A stretch of DNA of 64,000 nucleotides, taken from NCBI RefSeq assembly GCF_024713975.1, contig NC_091100.1:22333501-22397500 (forward strand). The letters are read 5' to 3'. The stretch is from Paralichthys olivaceus (taxonomy: Eukaryota; Chordata; Actinopteri; Pleuronectiformes; Paralichthyidae). How positions within the stretch are numbered: the first letter of the stretch is position 1; every line of letters begins with the position of its first letter. The notes beneath the pieces were generated by a model. The model was given only the letters and a program-made list of their open reading frames with translations, was not told the DNA's origin and made no database searches. The position numbers and the translations under genes are program-made. Positions 23,401-35,830 of this stretch are shown piece after piece.

Positions 23401-26400
23401 TGACTTCCAGACTCAAACTTTGCATAGATAGATAGTGGTGGGAATAAATATGCTACTGATGAAAAAAACTGTGCAAGAGGACACAAAAAAGTGCTTTTTT
23501 ACTGAAAGTGCATGTGTATAACAAATGTGTAGCATCTGACCTGTGACTTTAACTGTGTATGGTTCTCGGGATTCGATTTTGACCTTCCAGATTCCTTTGT
23601 GGTTGTCAGCATTGAGAAGAATCCTCCTCAGGTTGCCAACTGTATGAATTGTCCCCAGTTTACCACTGGTCTCAGTGTTGGATTGGCTCACACCTGCATT
23701 TGTTTAGCATGTCTTATTAGACAAAAAGATCTATTCCAACAACATTCTCAACGAGACAGAAGCACATACAACAAGTTTTACACTCAAGACTGACTGATGC
23801 AAACATGGCATTGAGACAGGTGAGCTACCTGTAGGGTTGGTCAGTGAGAAAACAACAGCGTCTGTGATGTAGATGGTGATGTTTTGAAGAGATTCGTCCA
23901 ACATGAAGCTGAAGGTCTCGGTCTTGCCAGGGTTCACTGATCGCTGAAGAATAGTCACCTAACACAAGAGGAGGAAAAATGTATGATCTTCACCATATAC
24001 ATATGTACTTCTAAATAAGATGTTTCACTGCTACTTTTCTCTTATATCTAAGGGATACAAATTGCTTAAACAATACCTCTTAATCTGCAAAGGAATATTC
24101 CGGTGAATATCTCAAGCCAAAATGAAAATTATATCGAGATTGTTCAGGATGAACCAGTAGAACAGCAGAGTCCTACCAGGGCTGAAGTAGACGTATCACG
24201 GATGATGCTTGTGGCCTGGGGCAGCTCTTTCTTGGTCACCAGGATGGCTTGGCCTCCAGAGGCCAGAGCCAGTTCCTTGTATTGTTGAAAGGCACCACCT
24301 GTGGTTGAGCGACGGCGCCTCCTACTGTAGCTAGTCATGAAGAATGACACCTGTAGAGATTGATGTGGAAATCAAGCCTGCTGCCTTTCAAGTTCAGTTA
24401 GTGTAAATACACTGTCTGACTGTTTGTCATAACTGGTGTCAGTCAGAGTTTACCGTTGACTTGGTGCGCCTGATGAGGGCAATAATTGTGTCCTTGAGTT
24501 CAGAGTCTTTCGCTGCAGCATCAGTGAAAACATAGATGTGAGAGCCAGATGGAGCGCCAGTCAGAGCCAACTGTAGAAAATAAATGGACCTACTCAGGTT
24601 ATTCTGAATCACTACCGTCTTTTGGGGATGCATAAAAAAACATTTCACCTCTAATTAATTAAAATCCAAGTTACAGTAAGACACCAGCATAGCTGTAGTA
24701 CCTGAATTCCTGACAGACACATCTCAGGCATATCGCCCCCTCCTCTTGGTTTGAGTTTCGCGATTTCTTCTTTCATTTTATCAGGATCTGATGTTCTAAT
24801 CATGGGTCCAAACTCTACATAAGAAAACACATTTTTAAACTTAATCCTACACAACCACTGTGACTTCTAATTAACCACTAAAATATAGCTATTATCAAAA
24901 CTATACAGTCATATAAAACATGCTATGGCATAGGGGTCTATTATAGACTAAACATCGTCAGTGGGGAATCAGAAATTATACCGGGGTCATTGAAGGGCAC
25001 CAGGATGTACTCAGAAGGCTCATCCTGCGTTCCTTTTTTGCTGTCAATCATTTCATTGACAACCGCCCTGGCTTCGGCGATGTCATCAGACATACTGCCT
25101 GTGGTGTCAATAACAAAGCACACAACAGCTGAGCGGGCAATTCCCATCGTTCTGTGAGAGGGAAAATATATTATAGAAATGTCAAACCGTTTTCTTTCAT
25201 TAATGTAGATTACGAAAGTAGATACTTTTTCATATCTCATCATCATACCTAAGGAATTCTTCATTCCCGACAGCTAAGCGGATGTTCTCCACTAGCTGTT
25301 GGCTTGCAGTTGTGGCTATATTCACAGCAGCATTGTGTTGGGCCACGTTGTCAAAGCGACGCTCATCTTTGCTGATGCCACCGCGGGGAGCTGTTGTGCT
25401 GGATAGGTCACCTGCACCTCCATGACTACATTTACCTGGCACAGGACAGAAGGGACAGTTAGAACTTTTACTACTTGGTACAGATGAATTAATTTGTCTT
25501 GTTTTCCCGGTAGGACAAACCTGATTTTAAACAATGAGTTCTAGGAGTATACAGTATCAAATGATGATGTATAGGTTAACCATGATATCTAAATTACCTA
25601 CAGTGTAAAGGAATAGTTAAACATTTTAGGAAATACACATATTTTACAAGAATTAGACAAAAACATTGAAACCATCCACACTCTCTGCACTATTAAATAT
25701 GAAACTAGTACAGCCCCACTTCAGTGAAAATTGCTCAGTCCAGTTCATGGATGGTTGTTCAGTGCTACATTTCAGTGCTACATTTTTTAAATGGTATAAT
25801 TTTATTGATCAAACACTCCATATCATAGATATTCATAATAATAACCCTTTTTTGTGCATACTCAAAAGAAATCTAAACCAGCAAACATGCTTGAAACATA
25901 CCCTGTAGTGTTGACTTTGATAAGTGACTAGAACTGTCACTTGTGTTTATTGATAATGTATTTGAATATGGTTCAAACGTTTGTTTGTCACTGTTACCTT
26001 GAGGCTTGGATGAATAGAAGACTCCCATGTAGCCTGATGTAAGTTTCATTTCTTGTAGGATGTCGGGAAGGATGGAGTTGGGGCATGTTCCACTTTCACA
26101 GTCGCTGCAGGTCGGAGTGTTGACATCTACATAAGCCAAGCGCAAATAAGATGAGGGATAAAAAAGCAAGTTCAGACCAAGGTAAATAGACATTGCTTCA
26201 TTTCATAACTTGCTCAAACTGTTACTCACATACTCACAAATAATGTGAGTATGTATTTGGATAATTCACAAAAAACTGTGTGTTTGGCAGTTGATTATTC
26301 TTCAAGTGGATTATTTTGCTTCTACTGCTGTCTGTATTTTACAACAGTAAGAGGATTGTAATTCCTTTTGTTTGTCAAGCTTGAAATATTTTTTTCTTTG

Positions 26401-28516
26401 AAAAAACTAAAACATCCAGGTAACAATACAATAATTTCCCAGCTAATGATTGACTTTTACCTACTAATTCCACAATTGTCTTTGTCTGTCTGTATGTGGA
26501 TCTCTTGCAAACATCTTATCACCTTCACACTTAACATGTGTTTTTTCAATGGCCCAGGGAAGTACAGTGTTAAATTTGGTATGATTTTGACTCATGATAT
26601 ATTCTATATTAATAAACAGGTATCAGTGCTCTTTAGCAGTTAGTGGTTGCTTCAGTCTGTGGACAGTGTTGAACATGTCTTCTTCTATGTCCTCTGATAA
26701 AGTACAACAGCAGTTGGCCACTGGCAGTCTCAATAAACTCTGTCCCACCAGATCATTTTGAAGATTAGATTTTTCTAATTTCACCATATCAGACTGAGAC
26801 AGACAGACAGACAGACATGGCTGTTAGAGGTGCTGATCTCTGCCATGGCAGCAACATTAATAGAATAACTGATTTCTCTGCAAAATAGGAGCATAACATT
26901 TGTTTTGTTACTGTGTCACTGGTTATCCAATAATAAAAAGCACCAGCTGATCAGAATTTCGCGCTCTCCATGGCATGAACACTATTGATTTGCTCTCAGA
27001 TTGAATTGAACCAGTTTACAATTATATGACTATTACCTAGTTGATGAGCCCATAATCAGCACATACACAGTCCCTCTGTGAGAATAATAAGTTCACAAGC
27101 TTGTACACAGACCTGCCAGGTTTTCAAGTGGCAGATCTGGACGTAAGAGGTTGATGTACGGCTCTGTGTATCCCAGCTCCACCCAGTTACTGTGGCTGTA
27201 AAAGTCCTGGAAAATACATGGAAACACACATTAACCCATTTATACATATAGGCAGGTTTCATATTCAGTATTTATACACACAGTTAAATTCAAATGATCT
27301 TTTCTTTCTTGTAGTTTCTATATTCTCTTGTTCTGCCTCCTGTTGCCTTCATCATAATGCTCTCCAGTCTCTTTGTTATTCTAGCGCCTTCATTATTTTG
27401 TTTCTAAACTTCTTTATGCCTCATTACTCTCCAACCTGTAGTGTGTGAAGGACACGGCCCAGTGTTTCTCTGGCAGCCTGGAAGTTCTCCTTGCGAATGT
27501 TCGCCTTAATGGCCACCATGCCCTTCGTGATTAGGCCACGTCCCTCTAGGAACGTCTCTGAGTTAAAGTGGTGTGGAGCACTGGAAGAATTTTTCACAAG
27601 AAAAAATGTTGTTTACAGGCAAACCACATTTAAAGCTTTGTAATACACACGCTGTAGCATTATTTTGTTATTTTATTAAATAACTGTTTATTAACCTGGC
27701 GACAAAGTCACGGTCTACCAGTCCATTCTGGGTGTAGATTTCTTGAAGAGCAGTGTGAAACTTGGCCCCTGACACTTGTCCTGTTGCTGTGGGTCCGAGA
27801 CAGGCCTGAACCAGCTCCTCAGGAGATGAACCCTGGAGGCAGAAAAGACCATTGATACTAACAATGCAGCCAAGCAAAGAGTATGGTGAAGTGATTGGAA
27901 AATTGTGAAGTTGTGCAAAATATGACTCCCATAAGCCTCAGCTACATTCCTCGCTTTGATGGGAGGATTGATACCACTCCTACTTTTGTGAGAAGCTACA
28001 ACCAGCAGCTATTATCCTGCCTTTGTCCACCAGTCACAATTTCTTCATGCTATGCTAAGCTATACTGTTGGTTGTAAGCAACTAAAAGGAAGAAGCAAGT
28101 TTCCCCAAAATTTGCACTATTCCTTTCAAAATATTGTATGGGACAAACCACAAAATGAACATCTGTCCAGTGCCATATTACCCTTTTTGCTTTATATGAA
28201 TAATTTGACTTTTTAATTTAACATACCACACAAGTATGTTCAAATGTGGTTGAATGTCTGAATGTCTATATGTGTATGTCTGAGAGTGCATGTTTGTGCA
28301 TGTTGTGACTAGGTTTACTTTCTATCCTACCGTGGGTTTGAACTCGTGACCGGCTTCCTTGATTACCATCTCACAAGCCTTGGACACTTCTTGCAACAGA
28401 GCCGTTCCTGTGATGCTGACATGAGAGGAAATCCCACCCCCGATGGAGAGAAATGCCACAGTGGTCCTTGCTAACAGGACCAAGCTGAGCAGGGCTACTT
28501 GCAAGACTGACATCAT
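20497..28516 (-). CDS. vwa7: VWA7-type von Willebrand factor A domain protein, 924 aa
   Basis: Secreted or surface protein; molecular role unknown in the family. Seventeen minus-strand coding exons: 28516-28331, 27832-27696, 27580-27436, 27206-27113, 26126-25998, 25435-25249, 25151-24982, 24814-24702, 24570-24454, 24350-24177, 23958-23829, 23693-23541, 23334-23242, 22705-22434, 22228-22095, 21126-20967 and 20877-20497; every phase closes. Residues 1-21 are a signal peptide. The N-terminal region has [13 protein letters not shown] and PTCSDC, then GKCSHGG, all hallmarks shared with human VWA7. The VWA domain (about 300-470) has the MIDAS motif DTTGSMS (from residue 308), then [21 protein letters not shown] and [10 protein letters not shown]. 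Ig-like beta repeats follow. The tail ends in about 20 hydrophobic residues without a cytoplasmic part, suggesting a GPI signal. Length fits human VWA7 (about 890). It could be a VWA7 paralogue such as the fish vwa10 group. Confidence 0.88.
21604..21895. repeat. Teleost interspersed repeat in vwa7 intron
   Basis: Blocks AATGTGTAGAATTTAGTAA, TATCTAGTGGTGAAG, AACATGGAGGCCTCCATG and TTCTGCCAATAGATC occur in the order of a very common percomorph non-autonomous element. It lies in the intron between coding exons 15 and 16. Confidence 0.65.
25598..25760. repeat. Fragment of teleost MITE-like repeat
   Basis: AAAGGAATAGTTAAACATTTTAG followed by GGAAATACACATA and the region up to AATATGAAACTAGTACAGCC match, with decay, a widespread fish repeat. 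It is intronic to vwa7 (between exons 5 and 6). Confidence 0.45.
27925..28135. repeat. Second copy of related MITE-like repeat
   Basis: GATACCACTCCTACTTTTGTG, AAGCTACAACCAGCAGC and CTATGCTAAGC belong to the interior of the same type of fish repeat as the 25.6-kb fragment. It sits in vwa7 intron 1 and accounts for the short open frames there. Confidence 0.45.
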
Positions 28517-28522
28517 GATTAA

Positions 28523-29760
28523 TCTGCAGGAAGAGAAGGTAATACTCAGTCATTATCAGTCAATGACATGCTGGAAAAAAAATGTAAATGTCATGTAGTG
28601 TAGTTTCCGTTTACATATTTCTGCATACTTTTTTTTCCAGATTCATATAAGGTCACTTATAAGGTGACCTTTGACCACTTAAATGTTATCACTTTAGTCC
28701 AAGTGATAACTAAGATGTTTTTTGAGTCCACCGTTACCTTTGACCACCGAAATTGAATCAGGTAATCAGCAGGTCCAAGTGATTTGTGCCAGATTTTATG
28801 AAATTCCCTATGGGCAGTCCTAATATATCACATTCACAGTAACATGAGGTCACTGTGACTTAGACATTTGACCTCCGGGCACCAAAATCGAATCTGTTCA
28901 TCATCAGTACAAATTAACGTTTGTGCCAAATTTGAAGACTTTCCCTCAAGCTGATCTTAAGATATCATGTTCAAAACTGTACTGTAAAGCGCTTTGGGTG
29001 GTCATCAAGACTAGAAAAATGCTATATAAATATAGACCATTTACCATTTACCTTTGACCTCCAAGATCTAATCAGATCAAATGAATATTTGCACCAAATT
29101 TGAAGAAATACCCTCAAGGCATTCTTGAGATATTGTGTTCACGAGAATGGGACAGACAAACAACCCGAAAAAACAATGTCTCTTGCTACTCGCTGTGCTG
29201 GTAGTGGGAGTAAAAAACATAGGGTTTAGATTAAGCAACAGTCTGGTTTAAGGGAAATAAAACATGACAATGATGAAAATACTCAGGGATAAAATCATAT
29301 TTGAAAACTGATAGTTATTAGCTACAATAAAAAAATATGTAAGGAAGGTAAAATAAACTGTTTTATACAAACAGCATACTGATAATGGTGATGTAGAGGA
29401 GCTATGTGTGTTTGTCTGCATTCTTCCAAACATCCTGGTGCTTTTCACAGAATAAAGACATTTTCTATTTGAACCCCTATGAGATTATTTCGTAACCCAG
29501 CACTATGTCCAGAGATTCTTTTGTTAGCGCACAGCAAAATAATGTGTCACTTTCACCCTCCATTAAAATATATTTTCTTCAAATTATAATATTTAGACTA
29601 AATATTATATGTTATAAATATATTATACATTTTATAATATTAGATATGTTTTATCATTTTTTTTAATGTTGTAACTTGTTGACTGGAAAAAAATTGAAAT
29701 ACAATCATACCTTGATGTTTGTAATGATGTCTTCAGAGAAATGCAGCCTCACCGTCTAAC
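28523..29760 (-). promoter_or_regulatory. vwa7: vwa7 5' UTR: non-coding first exon and intron
   Basis: Just upstream of the start codon is a strong acceptor (CCTTCTCTTCCTGCAG, exon resuming at 28523). On the same strand, ACATCAAG|GTATGA gives a good donor whose exon ends at 29711. This suggests a short untranslated first exon of about 50 bases and an intron of 1.2 kb. CATAAAG about 30 bases further upstream may serve as a TATA-like element. Inferred from splice signals only. Confidence 0.4.
28655..29175. repeat. Tandem copies of a teleost repeat, with a second repeat nested inside
   Basis: Three decayed copies of one unit occur in a row (about 28665-28850, 28850-28975 and 29041-29175), recognised by CCTTTGACC, AATCGAATC/AATCTAATC, TGTGCCAAATTTGAAGA and CCCTCAAG-TCTTGAGATAT blocks. 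Between copies two and three, TGTAAAGCGCTTTGGGTGG to TATAAATATAGACCATTTACC (28978-29050) is a different repeat, also seen at 37.77 kb. Confidence 0.7.
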
Positions 29761-32700
29761 TACAGGTGCATACTGCATAGTAACATTTACTTTATGTAAT
29801 GGAGGGTGGGGAACATAGTGGAACACACCCACGAGGCAATAAAGTGTAATTTCACACAATGAAATTAATGAAATATCAACTTATCTCGGAAATATGGAAG
29901 CCTTCAACTTTACTATTTGAAAGGGTTTAAACAAAGGTAGGGCAGGTTAAATGTTTGCCTGCTTCATGCATCTGAAGTTTCATGTGATAAAATGTATTTT
30001 CCTATAAAGGAACCCTGCAGGTCATTCTTGTCACTACGACCTGTGTCCAGGATATACAGGACTTAGTCAAAGCTTGCTAGGAGCTGGGATGGATTAAGGT
30101 CTTATCTGTTCTGAGGTTAAAGTGCAACATTTTCTCAGGGCTGCTCTGCCCTTATTTGTATTGCTGAAGACTTACTTTCAAGAATGCATTGACATATAAT
30201 ATACAATCTAATTCAAAATGTATGAAATCCCAAGAAAAATTATACAGACATTTTTTTTAGCAGCATCAGTGTAAAAATGTTTAAAAATATAATTTGGAAC
30301 CTGACTCCACAGCTTTACACATGACTGCACTCATCTCAATGTGATAGTCGATGACTAACACTCTGGAACAAGTACGAGGTCAGATGTCAACTAGTTAACA
30401 TAAGATTACAGTACAATCTAGAATGGCGCTCACTAAAGTACATACCTCCCATTTAAACTGAATCAATCTGCTACAAATTTCACACACTTTTTTTTCATCA
30501 TGAATTATTTCTTTAATTAATTAATTCCTGGATCCCCCCCCCCCCCGGTCCAGATACACACCAACATTTAACGGATTCTTCCCTGACCCATACCACATCC
30601 TTCCACCAAGTTTCGTGGGGATTCGTCCTGTAGGTTCGGTGTAATCTTGCTCAAACACAAACAAACATGGGTGAAATAAGAACCTTCCTTTAAAGTCACA
30701 CTAGACTCTCTCTCATTTTTACATGTAAAGTTATATCCATTAACCTTGCAGAAAGTTCAGTTCCTAGCATTAAAATCCTACAGATCACCTCACTTCAGCT
30801 CCTCTCAGATCCACTGGTCCAAAGATTACCAAGGGAAGAGACAATGCAGTCACACAGAGAGCAAGCAGATGGGGTTGGAAAGAAGCTGTGCTATAGGAGA
30901 GAAATTATTAATGTTGAAGAGTTAGTGAAAATGAGAGATTAGAAAATGGGAAAAGAAAGTGAGAAAAAATCTGTTGCAACCAGATTGAAGAGGTACGAAC
31001 AGGAAGAGCTTAGTATCATATGAAACAGGGGTAGGCCTAGTCTCTCAAACAAATAAAAAAAGAACTGCCTAAAATGAAACCATCTTTGAGATACATGTTT
31101 TTGACATGTCCCATCCACTAACACGGAGGTGGCAGGATTAATGGCTTAACCTGCAGCCAGCCACTATGTGGTGATCAAGATGCTAGAGAGCTGTCATGTC
31201 GTCCAGCTTTATATACAGTCTATGGTTTCAGAACACAAATCAGGTATATTAATAGGACTAGTGATGTTTACCAGCAGATGGTGACAGAGACATTTTGTAA
31301 CCAAGAAACCAAACACCATTTCCTTCTTATCGCTTTGCTCTAAGATACAGTAACCTGTAAGTCATATTTAAATGCTGTTGTTGAGGGCAGATGACGACTG
31401 TCTGGTCAATAACACAGACTGTCTGCCTGTACAGTGTGTCATTGTGGATATTTCAACACAGTCTGAAGAACCAGGGGAACTAGTTCACACAAGTCGTCTT
31501 GGTATGATGTAGGACAGACAGGGTTGTCACACATATCATATTTCAGTCTCTGATGGGACTTTCTGATTTTGTCTCTTGTGCTCATGAGATTTTCTCCGTT
31601 ACTTGTCTGAGTGGAAACATTAGTTAATCTATCTTCATGCGGTCATCCACTCATGAGATATGAATCACTGTACGGGGTGGAGCAATGGGCGGTGTATGTG
31701 AACAGTATTTGAATGATTCTCACTTTTCTTCCTCCTCTGAGCGCCAGCACATCTAGGTGAGTGTTATTTAAACTTCTAATTTAGTTTAGTTTACAGGATC
31801 ATGATGATTTAGCAGCAGTGTTTTGTTTCTATTCTATTTTCCATATACTATATGGAAATTAACTTTCCTTGTTTAAAAACAGCAGTAAAAAAATCAGCAG
31901 AATTTGCTGAACGCAAGTCTCATCCCAATTATTAACTTAAAATTAAGTCAAATAAAATTGTGTAATTGAGCCATATTCCTGACTTCCTTGTTAATAAGCT
32001 TGTAACAATGAGTTATCATATTATAACTTTCAGGTTATAACAAGATCAATTCTATACTCTTATAACAGGGAAAGTCTCTTTTTTACCATGATAAGTACTG
32101 TGTATGGGCGATACCAAACCTTTTTTCTGGCATTATCAGTGCATTTAATAATGATGCTGACTTTTCTTGGTTTTGATCAAATTCTTTGTTTAAGTCTTTT
32201 GTTTCATCGTTGTCTTTTTATGATACTTTACATATATTAGTGTTATGTTTTATCATACCTTTACATTTCTTATTGTTAATATTTGGTTGTTTTTAGTGTT
32301 GTTTTTGTAATCCTCTTTTTACCCCCACAGGTATGTTTTAATTGATTTTATTATATATTATTTTTTACATTTGACTGTCCAGTTTCCTATCCAAACATGG
32401 TTGCAGGTTTGGTTATGAATTTCATGTATTTCCTTTAAATGTAGGAAGAACTGATTCAATGATGATGCAAGATACTGTTTGTAATTAGTTCCTATCATGT
32501 TGTATAATGTACAGCATTATTCTTTTGATTTTAATAGTAGAAGTTCAGTTTTCTGTGAGAAAGCAACTTTTAAGACATTATATTGTGTATGCACTCAGTT
32601 GCTTGTTTATTATGTATGTATGGACAAAACCTATGCAGTCTAGTAAATGTGCTGCAATAAATCCCACCCTCACTGAGGTGGTTGTGTTTTCTTTTATCCA

Positions 32701-34157
32701 TGAAACTGGTTTACAGAGATATTGGTTCGGTTTTATGGACCTCATAAAGGCTGTATTTTATGGTACTGGTAAATTTTATTGCACCACACTGTGATGAGCT
32801 TCTAATATTCTTTAAACCCCATTTATATCTCTGAGAATGAGAAATAGTTGCTAGGTGTCCGGAATAAACGGGCAATTTAGTCTATATATTAAATGTCAAA
32901 AGTGCCCAAAGAGAGCAGTCAAAATAGCAAAGTTAAACACAAGTAGAAAGAGCTAAATGTTGTTATAATGTTAATTTCAACATTAGGTGCACTGCTATGA
33001 GTGTAAACATAGGCACAGGTACATGCATACTGACACACATACACAACTCTATATTCATGCCATTAAAAGTATTCATTAATAGAATTAAAAGCTGTTTCAA
33101 CAGCAGGGAGCATCGGTTGAGCTGCTTAGTGTCTCACATCGACCTTTATTATTCTCTGTACTGCTCAGTACTTCCCATATCTGCTTATCATATTTTGGTT
33201 ATTCAAAATATATCATAGTATGAATGCCTTTTTGTCCTGGTACAACTGTTAACTGCACTGCACTTGAGGGGAAAACAGTCAGCATTGTGTCATGAATATG
33301 AGACATGACTAAGTTACCATGGCAATGGCTGTCTAGTCTACTATCAATATTTGAGGATAGGTTTTAACTGAATAAATATAGACTTAAATGGTTATGTTTT
33401 AGTATTCGTGGTTATGTATTTGTATTCTTTGACTGGGTCAAGACTATTTCTGGACATGCAGTCAACTAAAACTTCACCAAAAAAGCAAGGTGACTACATA
33501 TGATAACAAACAACAATCATATTTGATAATGACTAAATAAAAAATAAATACAAATACCTGAATTAAAATGATATACTGATAAATCTTACCACAAATAATA
33601 CTTAAATCTGTAAAAAGCTAGCTGACATCCAAGCAAAAAGACTGTATTGCTTTCCTTAGTATGTGTAGTTGCTCAAGAGTTGGTATGTGGTTACACCATT
33701 GCAACAGGCTTCAACATGTTCTTATCAGGAATACGATGTTTTGTCATTTGTTGTTGAAAACCTCTCATTTGATACACAAAAGTGATGGTTGCATCAAATA
33801 AAGAGTAAACGAATAAGCCTCTACTTCTTTAACTTCTATAATAACTTCTTTAATTAATACTGTACGAGAAGATCTATCATCACAATCATGTCAATCATGT
33901 TTAAAATCTTGTCATCAACTTAAAGACTTTTAGTGCAGTTTTGCCTACAGTTTCCTTGGCAGCAAAGTCCATTTATAATCATGATTATTTCATTTAATCA
34001 GAGTCGGAGGAAAGGAGGTGGTTGTTTATCAGCTGTCAACAGGTAAAGGCAAATCTACTGATAATACACAGCCTACAAAGCAAGAAGAGGCTTGTGAGCA
34101 CCAGTTTTGGATCAGTTCTCCATTAATGGATCTCCTTATCTGTGTTTTTTCTTTCAG
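29761..34157. other. Intergenic DNA between vwa7 and ptgdr2
   Basis: AT-rich sequence with no supported coding exon. It includes an AT-palindromic stretch near 29580-29660 and a poly-C run at 30534-30546. The teleost repeat block CACCAAGTTTCGTGGGGATT lies within 30550-30670. CACATCTAG|GTGAGTG at about 31755 is a consensus donor that could end a non-coding first exon of ptgdr2, whose coding exon starts with an acceptor at 34157. Confidence 0.4.
30550..30670. repeat. Short teleost repeat fragment
   Basis: CCACCAAGTTTCGTGGGGATTC, then GTGTAATCTTGCTCAAACACAAACAAAC, is the recognisable end of a repeat scattered widely in fish genomes. Confidence 0.5.
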
Positions 34158-34164
34158 AGCACAG

Positions 34165-35532
34165 ATGTCAAACACCAGCAGAGAGCTCTTCTGCCCCCTG
34201 CTGCAGGACATGCGGGAGCATAGCAATAACAACAACAGTCAGGCCAATATGGTGGTGATTTGCATCCACAGTCTGTTCTCCTGCTTGGGGATTCTTGAAA
34301 ACGCTCTGATCCTCTGGGTGGTTGGCTTCCGCCTTCAGCACCGCACCGTCGCCTCCATCTGGGTGCTCAACCTGGCCCTGTCTGACTTCCTAGCCACCCT
34401 GACACTCCCCCTCTTCACATCTTACCTTTACCACTCCCACAGCTGGGAGCTTGGCAAGGCGCTCTGCAAGACACAGGCTTCCATCTTCTTCATAAACATG
34501 TTTGTGTCAGCCTTCCTGCTGGCCGCAATTTCACTAGACCGCTTGCTTCTTGTAGTTAAGCCAGTGTGGAGCCAGAATCATCGGTCAGTGGCAGGAGCAT
34601 GGAAGGTGTGTGGATTAGGTTGGCTATGGGCTGCACTGAATACAATACCTTACACCGTGTTTCGCTCGGTAACTGAGAAACCGAGGGGAGGAAATTTGTG
34701 CTATCATAATTTTGCTTTGATTTTATCCTCCCAAGCAACACTGAAGAGAGACTGTGAAGTTAGACAGGCAGCAACAGCCATCTCCAAGTTGCTGCTAGCA
34801 TTCTTTTTTCCCTTGGTGGTGATTGCAGGGAGTTACATCCAAATAGGTCTCAAGCTGAGAAGCAGGAGCAGAAGGAGGAAGCAGAGCACCACCAGACAAA
34901 CAGATCTACTGATCATGTCAAACAAAGACCGAGCATCAGGAGCTACAAACACAAAAACTAACTTCCTTAAGTCTCTGTCCTCGAGTCCAACTTTAGCTTC
35001 GACGCCAACTACCATCTCTAATCAGACCAATCTGGGCCAGATGTCCCAGAGCTTCATCAGAATGGTGACATTTGTGATCACTGCATTTGCACTGTGCTGG
35101 GCTCCCTATCACATCTTCTGCATCATCGAGCTAACGGCACATTACTGGAAGAGCAATCGCAAACTGGTGGAGGTGGGGCTTCCCCTCGCTACAACCATCG
35201 CATTCTTAAATCCAGTGTTGAACCCCATTCTGTACGCCTTCAGCTGTCCACACTTCTGCGTAAGAATACGACAGAGTCTAGGAGCAGTGTTTGACGGACT
35301 GGTAGAAGAGGACAGAGGGTTCCTAATCACTCAAGGAAAGACCATAAAAGCTCATATAAGGCAGAAAAGCAGTCAAGATGTGAGCCCTGTGACACCAGGG
35401 TCATTGAAGAGGTCATTATCACCCTGTCAATCACCTGTTATCGGACATGCACTCCCTCTGCCTTTGGCCTCTGAAAACCCTGAAGATCCTCACATGGACA
35501 AAACAGGACAAGAATCAAAAATTGAGATGTAG
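34165..35532 (+). CDS. ptgdr2: Prostaglandin D2 receptor 2 (CRTH2-like GPCR), 455 aa
   Basis: Plasma-membrane class A receptor; the mammalian orthologue binds prostaglandin D2 and signals through Gi in leukocyte chemotaxis. The single coding exon follows a clear acceptor (TTTTTTCTTTCAG), seven bases before the ATG. Seven membrane segments lie near residues 29-53, 63-85, 98-128, 144-164, 205-229, 299-321 and 338-360. Motifs: LNLALSD in TM2, Cys101-Cys179 disulfide pair, DRL (125-127) for DRY, CWAPY (311-315) and NPILY (353-357). SWELG, ISLDR, VKPVWSQNHR and SKLLLAF closely follow human PTGDR2. N-glycosylation sites occur in the N-terminus (NTS, NNS). The third intracellular loop is unusually long (about 231-298) and Ser/Thr-rich. 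The open frame continues upstream to 34018, but that part is intron. A chemokine-like or formyl-peptide receptor is less likely. Confidence 0.88.
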   Translation: MSNTSRELFCPLLQDMREHSNNNNSQANMVVICIHSLFSCLGILENALILWVVGFRLQHRTVASIWVLNLALSDFLATLTLPLFTSYLYHSHSWELGKALCKTQASIFFINMFVSAFLLAAISLDRLLLVVKPVWSQNHRSVAGAWKVCGLGWLWAALNTIPYTVFRSVTEKPRGGNLCYHNFALILSSQATLKRDCEVRQAATAISKLLLAFFFPLVVIAGSYIQIGLKLRSRSRRRKQSTTRQTDLLIMSNKDRASGATNTKTNFLKSLSSSPTLASTPTTISNQTNLGQMSQSFIRMVTFVITAFALCWAPYHIFCIIELTAHYWKSNRKLVEVGLPLATTIAFLNPVLNPILYAFSCPHFCVRIRQSLGAVFDGLVEEDRGFLITQGKTIKAHIRQKSSQDVSPVTPGSLKRSLSPCQSPVIGHALPLPLASENPEDPHMDKTGQESKIEM

Positions 35533-35744
35533 CAAAGCTGAGGTCCCACTTGGTTTTAGGGTTACATTTGAATTAATGGAATGATAGATGTACATACTTC
35601 CTAGTGTACATGTAAGCTTAATTTGGTCGATGGACTTGGACATATTGCATTTAAACTGAGGCTACTGCAAAATGTACTAAAGACAGGAGCCGGCAGGAAG
35701 GTTTGTGTACTTTTTTAGCCTTGCTTGGCTACATGGCTCTACAG

Positions 35745-35830
35745 CTACAGACAGAAATGTCAATCCGTTGATGGGTTGGTCCACGACTTCGGTCCAGACT
35801 AAATGTCTCACCAACTATTTCTCCACCTAT
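35745..35830. repeat. Teleost repeat fragment
   Basis: TTGGTCCACGACTTCGGTCC followed by AGACTAAATGTCTCACCAACTATT matches the core of a widespread fish repeat. Confidence 0.5.
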
